DNA from: Antedon mediterranea
Taxonomy: Eukaryota > Echinodermata > Crinoidea > Comatulida > Antedonidae
DNA: 64,000 nt
Assembly (NCBI RefSeq): GCF_964355755.1
Contig: NC_092675.1
Coordinates: 9,251,312 to 9,315,311, forward strand
Direction: 5' to 3'
The position numbers were made by a program, and so were the translations under genes. The notes beneath the pieces were generated by a model. The model had not been told where the DNA came from, ran no database searches, and saw only the letters and a program-made list of their open reading frames with translations. Position 1 is the stretch's first letter. Each line of letters begins with the position of its first letter. Below, piece by piece: positions 23,101-32,769 of this stretch.

Positions 23101-26100
23101 ACTTTCATTAGAGCATATACAAACATACACATTCTGAGTACTTTGGTACCCAAATTATATTTCTACGACCTCTGGTTCCTGAGAAATACGAAAAAATGTT
23201 AATTTGTTAAAACCAACATGACCGACTAAATGGGTCAAAAACAACCCCATAGGACACGATTTGAAAATGTTAACAACCTGATCTGGTTACTAGACATACT
23301 TGGGATTATAAAAAAACACATTAAAAAAATATACCTCAGGGGTGCATGGGAGCCCCCATTTCCTACTCTACTAGTGTACTCTCGCACGAAAAATCATAAT
23401 AAATTGCACCTCTCGTTTGCCAGAAATGTCACTCACTCTATAGGCCTAGTGCGCTAGCAAACAGAGGATCGTAGCATATGCATTCGACCGGTAATAAAAC
23501 ATACGCGACTAACAATAGACCTATATATAGGATAACATTTTTGTTTTCGTTGCGAACGTCACGGGGAAGTCCCCGATGAAGGTACTTCTGGTACGGTATT
23601 ACATTCTAATAACTGTACTCAATTATTGTAAATTTATTAGCAATTGATAATTTTTGAAAGTTATACAAAAAATATGAAGCTGCTGCTATAATATATTAAA
23701 TTGTGTTATTTTGAATTAAATGCTAAATAAAGTCAGATCATGGAGTAAAGAATACTCTTATACTTATTCTTTACTCCATGGTCAGATGTTAAAACCACAA
23801 TTTCCAAAATTCATTTTATTTATCCACTATAAACTTTACAAAAGTGTTGTTTAAACCACACTCCAAAATAAAACAAAGAAAATTATGATATGACATTTAC
23901 AGAAGGAAGCAAACTTTGCTCTGCTACCGGTATAACACGATTCAAGTTTCGGAACTTCCATAAATTACTACGGAAATTCAGCCTAATATTTACGGACGTA
24001 CGGAAAAACAGAACTATACGCACAATTATGATTTGGCCTAAAAACTGGCAATAAAAATGGACAAATCGATTGGCAATATGCCTAACATTTAAAAAGAATG
24101 AATATAGGCTATATTTTTTTTTTTTCGCAAAGTTCATATGTGAATGCTTGATCCATTAGAGGTAATCTGTAATAGTTTTTATTGCTTGTATTATAACAAG
24201 TTCATTTTGGATTTCCAGTAAATTACCAATGGTTTATTTAAGGTCAACACTGTAACTAATCCCTCACTATTCAATCAAAATGGTATTATTATGCTAGTAG
24301 GCCTATCCCTATTGTTGAAAAATGGATTGCGTGATATCAAAATGGATTGATGTAAAACGTAACAAAGATAAGATCTTGTCTGGTATTCATGCAGTGATGA
24401 AGCGGAGGATTATTGTTTTTAGCGTTCCATTTAGAATAATTTTTGTTACAAAGAAATATTTTGGTTGTGGAGGTCGTTAAATTTCTTGGCGCCAGCGTTA
24501 CTTCTTTTACCAATATTTTAACAATTAAGTTAACATCAAAACATGCAACAATGATAAAATGCCCTGCAACTCTGTAACTACTATATGACTATATCAAGTT
24601 CCGGGTCCGGTATAATTCTCTGTTACTACGGAAATTCGGTCTAATATTACGGACGTATACGTACGGAAATGATGATAAATAGGGTACTTCACGGAAAAAC
24701 AAAACTATACGCAAAATTATGACTTGGCCTTAAATTATGGAAAAACCCAATAATTATGAACAAATCGATGACCCATATAACGGGTTTTTCCCGAACACAG
24801 TGTGTGTTGGCCTCCTTTCGTACCTCTCATCAAGAGAGAAATACATCTCCCTGCTCTTATGACGCGCGCACCACAAGAAACTAGTCAATCAGAATTTTTT
24901 TCTGCGTATGCTCAGAAATTTATCTGCGCGCGGTATAGTAGGCCTATTGGTGACTGCTGTGCCAATTTACAAATATTCTCTTCCAGACTGGACTTCTGTA
25001 ACGTATAAATATGAATATTGTATACGATGAAATGGGACTCAATTTTAATTTAGTGGCAGAAACAACATTTAGTATGAAATTAAGGCAACACCCCTGGGTC
25101 TGCCCTGCATTGTGAAATAAAACGAACGGACGAATGATGGATTCACCAGCTTGTCTTTATGACATTAAAAGGATGTTTGCGCATGCGCTTCCTTGCTTTA
25201 TATTATTTTACTGGAAGCATAACGTTAAGTTAAACAATTTCTTTCTCAATGTATTTTTCAGGGATTGCTAATACCGGCGTTCTATTCCACTATAAAAAGA
25301 TGGATTGTTCCACAAGAACGAAGTACAATAATTTCTATTGGTCTTTCTGGTAAAAAGAAAATAAATATTTATTTGAATCAACATAATTCTTCCTTACATA
25401 ATAATAATAATAGTCTGTTCTTATATAGCGCATATAAGCAGGCTCTCAATGCGCTTTACATAAAAAATAAAAGCAGGAAATGATAAATTAATGAAAAGCT
25501 TGTTGGAAAAGGAAAGTCTTGAGTTGAGTCTTAAATGAGTTAAGAGAAGTGCACTGTCTGATTGTGATAGGTAGGGAATTCCACAAAGTTGGCGCTGCCA
25601 CTGCCTACATGTCCTTGTCTAGGAACCACAAGTAGGCATTGGGAACCGGACCTAAGAGATCTAGTGGGCTGGTAACTCTGCACAAGCTCAGATACCGTTT
25701 TAAAAATTGCCCGAAACGAAATTCATGTAGCACAAGCGTACTAATTCATGTTCATGTCATGGTGTCTCGTACAACATATCTTCCGATCATGTACAAAATG
25801 TTTTATTTTTATTTATTAAAAAAAACATTCTAACAGGAACAATGATTCCACCTACAGGTGATGTTATATCAAAAAATAAAATATATAAATTATGTATAAC
25901 GGTCACATGTATGGACTATTAATTGATAATTATATGGGGTTTCTTTACAGGTATGGGAATAGCTGAGGTTATTTGTTATCCTATATCAATATGGATTTCA
26001 TCCAGTTTTAGTGGATGGCCAATATCATATTACACTTACTGTGAGTTACATTTTTACAGTGTAGGCCTATTAATGTATTCCATTTTTATCACAACTATTG

Positions 26101-29100
26101 GTACTGACAAATTATTATTTTTCTTTATAGGTGCCTTTAGTGCTATTGTGTTGATAGTATTTATGATTTTTGTCTATGACGATCCTGAGGACGATCCTTT
26201 TATATCAAACAATGAACTTATATACTTAAAGAGCTTTAACGATACAGACAGTCCAAAGGTAAGGATGTACCACGTAATAGTCATGTGAATCAATGCCATG
26301 GGTACCATGATCTAGATACATACAGTGCAAAGGTAAGGATGTACCACGTAATAGTCATGTGAATCAATGCCATGGGTACCATGATCTAGATACATACAGT
26401 GCAAAGGTAAGGATGTACCACGTAATAGTCATGTGAATCAATGCCATGGGTACCATGATCTAGATACATACAGTGCAAAGGTAAGGATGTACCACGTAAT
26501 AGTCATGTGAATCAATGCCATGGGTACCATGATCTAGATACATACAGTGCAAAGGTAAGGATGTACCACGTAATAGTCATGTGAATCAATGCCATGGGTA
26601 CCATGATCTAGATACATACAGTGCAAAGGTAAGGATGTACCACGTAATAGTCATGTGAATCAATGCCATGGGTACCATGATCTAGATACATACAGTGCAA
26701 AGGTAAGGATGTACCACGTAATAGTCATGTGAATCAATGCCATGGGTACCATGATCTAGATACATACAGTGCAAAGGTAAGGATGTACCACGTAATAGTC
26801 ATGTGAATCAATGCCAGAAGTACCATGATCTAGATACATACAGTGCAAAGGTAAGGATGTACCACGCAATAGTCATGTGAATCAATGCCATGGGTACCAT
26901 GATCTAGATACATACAGTGCAAAGGTAAGGATGTACCACGTAATAGTCATGTGAATCAATGCCATAAGTACCATGATCTAGATACATACAGTGCAAAGGT
27001 ATGGATGTACCACGTAATAGTCATGTGAATCAATGCCATAGGTACCATGATCTAGATACATACAGTGCAAAGGTAAGGATGTACCACGTAATAGTCATGT
27101 GAATCAATGCCATGGGTATCATGATCTAGATACATACAGTGCAAAAGTAAGGATGTACCACGTAATAGTCATGTGAATCAATGCCATGGGTACCATGATC
27201 TAGATACATACAGTGCAAAGGTAAGGATGTACCACGTAATAGTCATGTGAATCAATGCCATAGGTACCATGATCTAGATACATACAGTGCAAAGGTAAGG
27301 ATGTACCACGTAATAGTCATGTGAATCAATGCCATAAGTACCATGATCTAGATACATACAGTGCAAAGGTATGGATGTACCACGTAATAGTCATGTGAAT
27401 CAATGCCATAAGTACCATGATCTAGATACATACAGTGCAAAGGTAAGGATGTACCACGTAATAGTCATGTGAATCAATGCCATAAGTACCATGATCTAGA
27501 TACATACAGTGCAAAGGTAAGGATGTACCACGTAATAGTCATGTGAATCAATGCCATAGGTACCATGATCTAGAAAGCCTTTAAAAAAAATTTATATTGT
27601 AGCACTCTCTGAATGAATATGAATCACTAATAACAACACCCACTCGTCATATTTAAATAACAAAAGAGCGAGTACAAATTTATCTTTAAAAAACGTAACT
27701 TTTCTAACAAATTAATAATGTAATTCCATTAATTTGCTGGCGAAGCCGTCTCATTAAACGGTTTTTTTTTTGTCTTATTTTTTTTAAATTTCAATTAATA
27801 TATATACATATCTTTGTTCAGGATACATATAATGTTCCATTTTGCGATCTGATGACGTCAACTGCCGTGTGGTCAATAATCATTGGTTTCACGGTATACG
27901 TTATAACTGTTGTTTTTATCTTAACTGAAGCACCCGTTTTTGCTTCACTGATATTAGGATTTGATACAAAAAATGTAAGTGAATCTTTATTGTGTATTCA
28001 ATGTTTTCAGCACTGGTATCATATATAAACAAACCAGTAAAATTGGCCTTTATAGGCCTACTGTTTAGGCCTATGATTAATGTTCTGTCCTTATTTCATA
28101 GTATAATAATCGATTTGTGTTTTGTTACTGTGTAGATTGGTCTAATAACGTCGATTTCAGCTATTTTAGAATATATTGTTACTATTCTGTCTGGAATATG
28201 TGCTGACATCATCATTCGACGAAAATATCTGAATGTTATCAACACTAGAAAGATGTTTATGATTCTAAGTAAGATATTATCTACATCTGTCAACAAAATT
28301 CTTTTTTCATAAGATTATTCCTGGGCAGATGAAAATTCATGACATAAATGTATATTCAGTTGTATATTCACTAGCCCATAAGTCTGCGATCTAAGATTTT
28401 AAACTTTTGTTTTCTAACTTTACTTCTTACTAACAGGTACATAACAAATTACTAATTTCCCAGTCCAACTTGTTTTCTTGTTACTTATTTTGTTTCTTTG
28501 TCTTTTATGACATAATAATCTATTTATGTATTAAACATTCTCTTCTTAAAACAGCTACTGGTATACCTGCCTTGTGCATGTTTTGTATTGGGTACTTCAA
28601 TGAAATAGTGTCAATGACACTGCTTACATTGTCGTTTGGATGTATTGGAAGTTATACGACAAGCATCATGACAAACATTATAGAAGTATCAAAGGAAAGA
28701 TCGGAAGTGATCATGGGAATAATGTCATTTACGGGACATGGTGCTGCCTTCATCATTATACTGCTTTTTGGAATGTTGATACAAGATGGTGTAAGTTGTA
28801 TACATAGTCTATGTTCCAGACCGAAATTAGTAAAAAGATATACATTTTGGCACATATGGCGTTCCATACGTATAATACTTGAGCTCACTAGAAAAATCGA
28901 AACGCCGACTGGTGGACTACAAGGCCACGCATACATACATGCAAATTTGAGTTAGAGTGTTTACCGACCAACCGAACGACCGACCGACCATCCGACCGAC
29001 ATAGTGAGCTGTAGAAAACAATACAGACATGTGGTTTAGTCGTTAGCCAATATAGAAGGCATGTATTGAATTTTGCTAGGGTGTCTAGAAAACTCAGATC

Positions 29101-30377
29101 TTAGATATATCTGAGTTTTCTAGATCTAGAAAACCCAGATATCTGACATTTCTAGATCTAGAAAACTCAGATATCAATATCTCAGACTCAGATATTGGTT
29201 GGTAGGTCATTGAGATCATTCAATTATTAATAAGAAGGTAGGTCATTTGAAATACTAGAGTATTATTAAAACTGATTACTGTACGTTTTCTTACTAATAT
29301 TGTAAGAAGTTAAGTAGAAGCGGCCTACGGCTTAAATCATAAAGAAAAATAAATACAGTGCACGTTACCGTTTAAAATATAGGCTTAAAAATTAGGTATA
29401 TACGAGTTGGTGTGGGTACGAGTTGGTTGAGGTACGAGTTATCCAAGTTGGGAATAGGTAGGAGTTATTTTAGGTACGAGCAGGCCTACTCTTCGCGATA
29501 CATTGCGATAGCGCCCACACGTTGAGCATTGAATTGAGTTTGCTTAGCTAGACAGGCCTAACATGCTAAGCCTACATTTTAAAAGGTGTATACTGTATTT
29601 CTTTATGATTTAAGTCGTAGGCCGCTACTACAAGTAAGAAAACGTATACTACTGTAGTATTTCAAACAAGCTACCCTCTGATTAATACTGTAATAGAACG
29701 ATCCATTTGATAATCTGGGTTTTTGAAACTAGAGATAAATGCCATGTGTTGCGTCTGGTCAGATGAAAAGGGCTATCCGTACATTTATAGATGTTTTACA
29801 GCTACACAATAATTAAAAGATGAAGGTGTTAACAAAATGACCAGGTACAATAACATGCAGTGCTTGTTGAATTCATGGCCTGGTGAAGGAATTTCAATGT
29901 ACTGGTGTACATGTCTTGGGCTGTTTTGATGTCACTTGCACATAATTGTGTGTTATTTTCCTCCTGTGCTTGGAGGATGACCGTTGTTGATGAAGGATTC
30001 TGGTGGTTAAAGGATGCATCCTCTATTTGCATACCCTATTTGCTATTGGCATTAAACTTAGTCCATTATTAATTATTATTATTTAATTTATATACCACTA
30101 GCAAAATCATCAAAGCCCTTTTACCCCCCTTTTACATACAAAAGACTCAACAGTGAGTTATGCGATTTTACTTTCAATCATATCATGCGCTAATAAAATA
30201 ATTTTGTTCTTGCAGAATACAGCGAGTCAATGGTCTTTGATGTTTAGAATAATTTCCGCCATCAATCTATTTGGAATGATTTTCTTTCTAATGTTTGCAA
30301 AAGCAGAACAACTAACCAAATCAGATGTAAATATTACAAAGCAAGAGATGAAATCTTATAAGACTATAAAAGATTAA
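17101..30377 (+). CDS. SLC17-family major facilitator transporter, complete nine-exon gene
   Basis: Exons: 17101-17265, 17587-17820, 25262-25349, 25951-26040, 26131-26258, 27822-27974, 28136-28268, 28555-28790 and 30216-30377 (TAA). All borders are GT-AG and phases join without a break to give 462 aa, a normal SLC17 length. TM1 carries the family arginine (SAYCVRINI, R21), followed by a luminal loop with NST and NLS glycosylation sequons. Then come FDWDDKTQQYILGSFYYGY, PGGWL, RVLEGLAE|GLLIPAF and VYDDPEDDPFIS before the central loop, and TEAPVFASLILGF and NTASQWSLMFRI in the second half. The family (sialin, phosphate/urate carriers, VGLUT) moves organic anions with H+ or Na+. The substrate here is unknown. 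The same start context is kept in the orphan exon at 30991. Intron 2 (7.4 kb) contains a nested transposon; intron 5 starts with an 18-copy array of its own donor site. Confidence 0.92.
18172..18956. repeat. Left arm of the long inverted repeat
   Basis: Reverse complement of 22567-23373, high identity by eye. Contains about 2.4 subrepeats of 328 bp. The inner edge is the point where the LINE entered (a T7 run). Confidence 0.8.
18952..21500 (-). pseudogene. 5'-truncated LINE (Jockey/CR1-like) inserted in the foldback element
   Basis: Minus-strand order: endonuclease remnant with GDFNYRDID (21473-21216) and FGKSDHV (about 21070); linker (20798-20436); RT with KKATVVPIFKKG (about 20260) and LGPTLFIIFINDLPDV-LKLFADDKKL (about 19820-19740). 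The C-terminal region reads YKTIIRPTLEYCNTAWY (about 19470-19420) and the 3' end reads KYWTNHPIKYDPYTRCTG (about 19060). Several frame breaks make it inactive. The endonuclease N-terminus is absent. TTTTTTTGT flanks both ends (18943-18951, 21501-21509), a plausible but T-rich 9-bp target duplication. Two AAACCCAAGTA units lie near the 3' terminus. Confidence 0.82.
21506..22321 (+). pseudogene. Coding remnant of an uncharacterised invertebrate repeat-ORF family
   Basis: With frame breaks, the plus strand reads in order WAEEYSVKDICRAVTKD, KHILLITTIRHLYRSKQLTT, FHFEWDNLNKVTTN, a short frame from 21928 (ETLVPVQLYGSQVG), then GLSYLVHARFIGCQQGNQ, NSTIDYFTPINQPY and an acidic C-terminus ending EELLSIE. 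I recall the pattern of ...RHLTGS..LI..LNR.G..., ...(L/F)AWDNIDR..., ...STI.Y.TPIN.P... from many unnamed predicted proteins of cnidarians, amphioxus and hemichordates; that is memory, not a search. Its place between the long inverted repeats suggests it came with the element. At least two stops or frameshifts, so non-functional here. No catalytic motif recognised. Confidence 0.55.
22487..23373. repeat. Right arm of the long inverted repeat
   Basis: Mirror of 18172-18956, plus about 80 bp more of a third subrepeat on the inner side (GTTATCGAGAACTGCTAATG at about 22514 and 22847). Short ORFs in it are artefacts. Confidence 0.78.
23736..23783. repeat. Near-perfect hairpin
   Basis: 19-bp arms (GATCATGGAGTAAAGAATA and its complement, one mismatch) around a 10-nt loop CTCTTATACT. 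In AT-rich intron 2 of the SLC17 gene. Either a small inverted duplication or a structured RNA remnant. Confidence 0.75.
23925..24775. repeat. Diverged direct repeat pair, about 150 bp each
   Basis: 23960-24070 and 24630-24765 share ACGGAAATTC-G-CTAATAT, TACGGACGTA, CGGAAAAACA-AACTATACGCA and AATTATGA-TTGGCC in the same order and orientation. Within SLC17 intron 2. Confidence 0.55.
25395..25790. repeat. Probable dispersed repeat in SLC17 intron 3
   Basis: Less AT-rich block with phrases (TATAGCGCATATAAG, CAATGCGCTTTACAT, GGTAGGGAATTCCACAAAG) that I associate with abundant short repeats of marine invertebrate genomes. No second copy in this window, so the family is unconfirmed. Confidence 0.35.
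26249..27575. repeat. 74-bp minisatellite, 18 copies, repeating the SLC17 exon-5 splice donor
   Basis: The first unit is the end of exon 5 itself (ACAGACAGTCCAAAG) plus its donor GTAAGG. Every following unit repeats ACATACAGTGCAAAG|GTAAGG and 53 bp of intron. GT dinucleotides fall at 26259 + 74n for n = 0 to 17. Units are nearly identical; variants include GTATGG in two units, AAAAGTAAGG in one, and ATGGGTACC/ATAAGTACC differences. Unit length is not a multiple of three, and reading through the first unit meets a TGA at 26286. The possible acceptor CTAG before each micro-exon-like 17-mer has no pyrimidine tract. Confidence 0.95.
28918..29016 (+). mobile_element. (CCGA)n short interspersed element, copy 3 (3' truncated)
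   Basis: Begins AAGGCCACGCATACATACAT, has CCGACC repeats and GACATAGTGAGCTGTAGA, but stops before the terminal GTCGCG hairpin. In SLC17 intron 8. Confidence 0.65.
29085..29185. repeat. Cluster of short palindromes built on ACTCAGATAT and TCTAGATCTAGA
   Basis: GAAAACTCAGATCTTAGATA and its near-complement form a hairpin. TTTCTAGATCTAGAAAA is repeated twice and CAGATATC-AGA recurs. In SLC17 intron 8. Confidence 0.65.
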
Positions 30378-30990
30378 ACAATATTATAATATACAATAAT
30401 TCAAATCAAAATCAATTTATTACATAAAACTAAGGATATGTACAAATATTTCATCAAAAAGTTATGGAAAAGGTAACTCAAAATAAGCAGAGACGCTAAA
30501 ATATACGGTTATGACGGTTAGATGCGCCTTAAATTCCATTCAATTCGTGGTAATAAAACTCACCAATGTAATAGACGAAATGAGAAAAGACTATATATTA
30601 TACAATAAAATCTTTTACTTTTTGACATTGTACCACCTAATCATGGACGGATCACGACGTCATATTAGTGTAATCAATCAAGTATACACTTTTTGTTCGA
30701 ATAATATTATTTGAATAGATAAATAATTCAGTAGAGATATCTGGCTAGTATAACACTTCTTACAAACAATAGTTTTACTTTTAACTCTTAATTTTTTAAC
30801 TCCTAATTTTTTAACTCTTGCTTTTTAACTTTTAATCAAACTGAACCATTACCCAAAAATAAGAATCAATAATTGTTAAAGAACAACAAAAACGTCTCTA
30901 CCACAATTGATCCGAAACGAATAGAACTAAACAAAGAAGGTTAACGATTATACTTTTGAAAACTATATTAAATAGCACTGCAGTTTCAAA

Positions 30991-31140
30991 ATGAAGCGAT
31001 ATTTACTAGCATTGATTTGTTGTTTTGTCTTTATTAATGCTTATTGCGTACGAACAGATATTAATTAATAAATATTACAATTATAAAAATGGTAAGACCG
31101 TTGAAATCTAAAAAGAGACAGAAATCGAATGAAAATAATT
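30991..31140 (+). pseudogene. Orphan, broken copy of SLC17 exon 1
   Basis: TTCAAAATGAAGCGATA matches the transporter's start region exactly. Translation MKRYLLALICCFVFINAYCV is 80% identical to the real exon 1 and keeps the TM1 arginine, but a small insertion (extra TAATTAA near 31060) gives stops after 25 codons. The homologous DNA continues past it (ATGGTAAGACCGTTGAA). No exon 2 (FDWD...) was found down to the next elements. It is most simply a decayed tandem paralogue of the gene ending 600 bp upstream. Confidence 0.75.
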
Positions 31141-31815
31141 ATTATTTCATTTATTTCAAGTAACAATCTACATATCAACTCGGTAAATTATGTTATAAAA
31201 ATAGTTTACAAAGAATGAATGTAAACGCAGAATAAAGCCCTGGATTAGTGTGTCCTCGCACAATTATCTATATATAAATTTACGTAAGGGCAAAAATCGG
31301 TAAATCGCGCGTTATTTCTAGAATGTTTACTCGATGGGTATATAAAGTTCGTACTTTCGGTACTGATTTTAACCACCTGATGTAACCCTGTTTACTAATT
31401 AAATTAAGTTAGATAATTAGATATTGACAAATAAAACGAATTTAGGTTAAACGATTTGCCGCAAATAAGGGTGTTTTCCGATCGCGGTATACACTGTCTA
31501 ATGGTTGTTCATCTTGAAAAATACCCGCACACAATAATACGAGGATACTTCGCATTTACCTATCTCCTCCTACGATAATTGTTTTTGATATGAGAAAACC
31601 GGTTGAACAGCTAGAGTACAGTATCATAATTTTGAAGACAATAAACAATACTATTTTAATAGATTTTGAGGGCGTATAACATGTAAGGTGTTAGCAGTCA
31701 ATACTTGTACTTACTTTAGGGATCCATTAACATTTAAACTATTTTGTTGTACTAAAAACGTTTCTACAAGTGTTTTAAAAGTGGTGGTTGAAGTGTTGGT
31801 CAGTAATTTTTAAAT
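31141..31815. other. Intergenic DNA, nothing recognised
   Basis: AT-rich with no ORF or repeat that I can support. Confidence 0.4.
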
Positions 31816-31816
31816 T

Positions 31817-32066
31817 ATGAGTGGAAAAAAGGAGAAAATCTGTAAGCCAACCACCGCCGGCGCCACAACCAAGTGCTAAGCCGCTTTTCAAGGGCCTGGA
31901 GGCTGCCACGCCCAAATCTGATGAAGAATTCAGGGCAGAAGTTATGGGTAAGCTAGATAAGATCATTGATTATATAGAAGTATTAACCAAACGAGTTGAT
32001 GCTCTGGAGTTAAAACTCTCAGAAGTTAAAGAAGACATCGTTCAAAACAACTCTAAAAAGGAATAG
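31817..32066 (+). pseudogene. Unrecognised coiled-coil ORF, possibly a retroelement ORF1 start
   Basis: About 80 residues: a basic, proline-rich start (KRRKSVSQPPPAPQP), then a heptad-like helix (MGKLDKIIDYIEVLTKRVDA). It is clearly more GC-rich than its flanks. The open frame has only a GTG at its 5' end; the ATG at 31817 is out of frame by one base of an A6 run, which suggests a frameshift. A proline-rich head and coiled coil are common in LINE ORF1 proteins, but I find no matching RT next to it. A host exon is the alternative. Confidence 0.35.
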
Positions 32067-32769
32067 TAAAGTAATCATGAAGTGATGTTTGATGAGCTAA
32101 ATAAAACAATCAAGGCTCAGAAAAGTGAAATATTCATATTTCTTTTAACACAAGTATGTTCGAAGACAATTCTTAACGAACACCTTAGTAGGCTATTTGG
32201 TGCTGAATAGGTTTTCGAGTTCAATTCTACGACGACGATTCGAATGACTCCAAATTACTGCCATACATGTCGCCTGGTGCAAGGACGACACTGCCCAATT
32301 TTGGTGAAAGCCCGGACCACGGTCCCGATTCTGGAGCACTTTTTAGAATTATTATCAGACCTGCTAGTGTTAAAAGATAGGACAACATTTTCAAAAGACG
32401 GTAAGCAGTCTTAAATTAACAAGTAAACAAAAATTGCATTTTCTCGAGAACTAGGCCTACTTGTCCAAAAAACTTCATTTTTGTACAAGAGGCAAGAGTT
32501 ATAATTTGTGATTTGTAATTTTAAAACATAATTAGATTTAATGTACAGGTTTTTTGATGCGAATAGTTTAAAAAACCTATTTCTTTTCAAATTCACCCGT
32601 GTGTTTTACCCGTTGCTGTTCTATTGTTAGTCAACTGAAGCTATTGTTAATTGAAAGGCTTGTTACATAACCATTACACCAAACTCGCATACACGTGCTT
32701 GTAGTGAAATTAGCCTAAATCACAAACAGCATTTAGACATACAAATATAATATATATATATATATATAT

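Larger units (their letters stand above)
18160..23380. mobile_element. Foldback-type DNA element with about 0.8-kb TIRs and a decayed ORF, split by a LINE
   Basis: Two long inverted arms (18172-18956 and about 22487-23373) enclose a LINE and a coding remnant. Each arm is built from tandem subrepeats of about 328 bp; the landmark CTCAAAAACCGGTTGTCATA is spaced 328 bp on the left and 327 bp on the right. Outside the arms lie halves of the repeat that also occurs at 8617-9095, so the element probably inserted into a copy of it; I could not fix a target duplication. The coding remnant at 21506-22321 reads plus-strand. The 2.55-kb LINE at 18952-21500 is a later insertion. The superfamily is unclear. 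It sits in SLC17 intron 2. Confidence 0.7.

Noticed and set aside
26249-27575. Regular repeat array as a CRISPR
   Set aside because: Head-to-tail 74-bp units with no unique spacers, in an animal intron; it is a minisatellite.
29829-30032. 67-codon minus-strand ORF in SLC17 intron 8
   Set aside because: Reasonable composition but no recognisable domain, splice context or second copy; not supportable as a gene.
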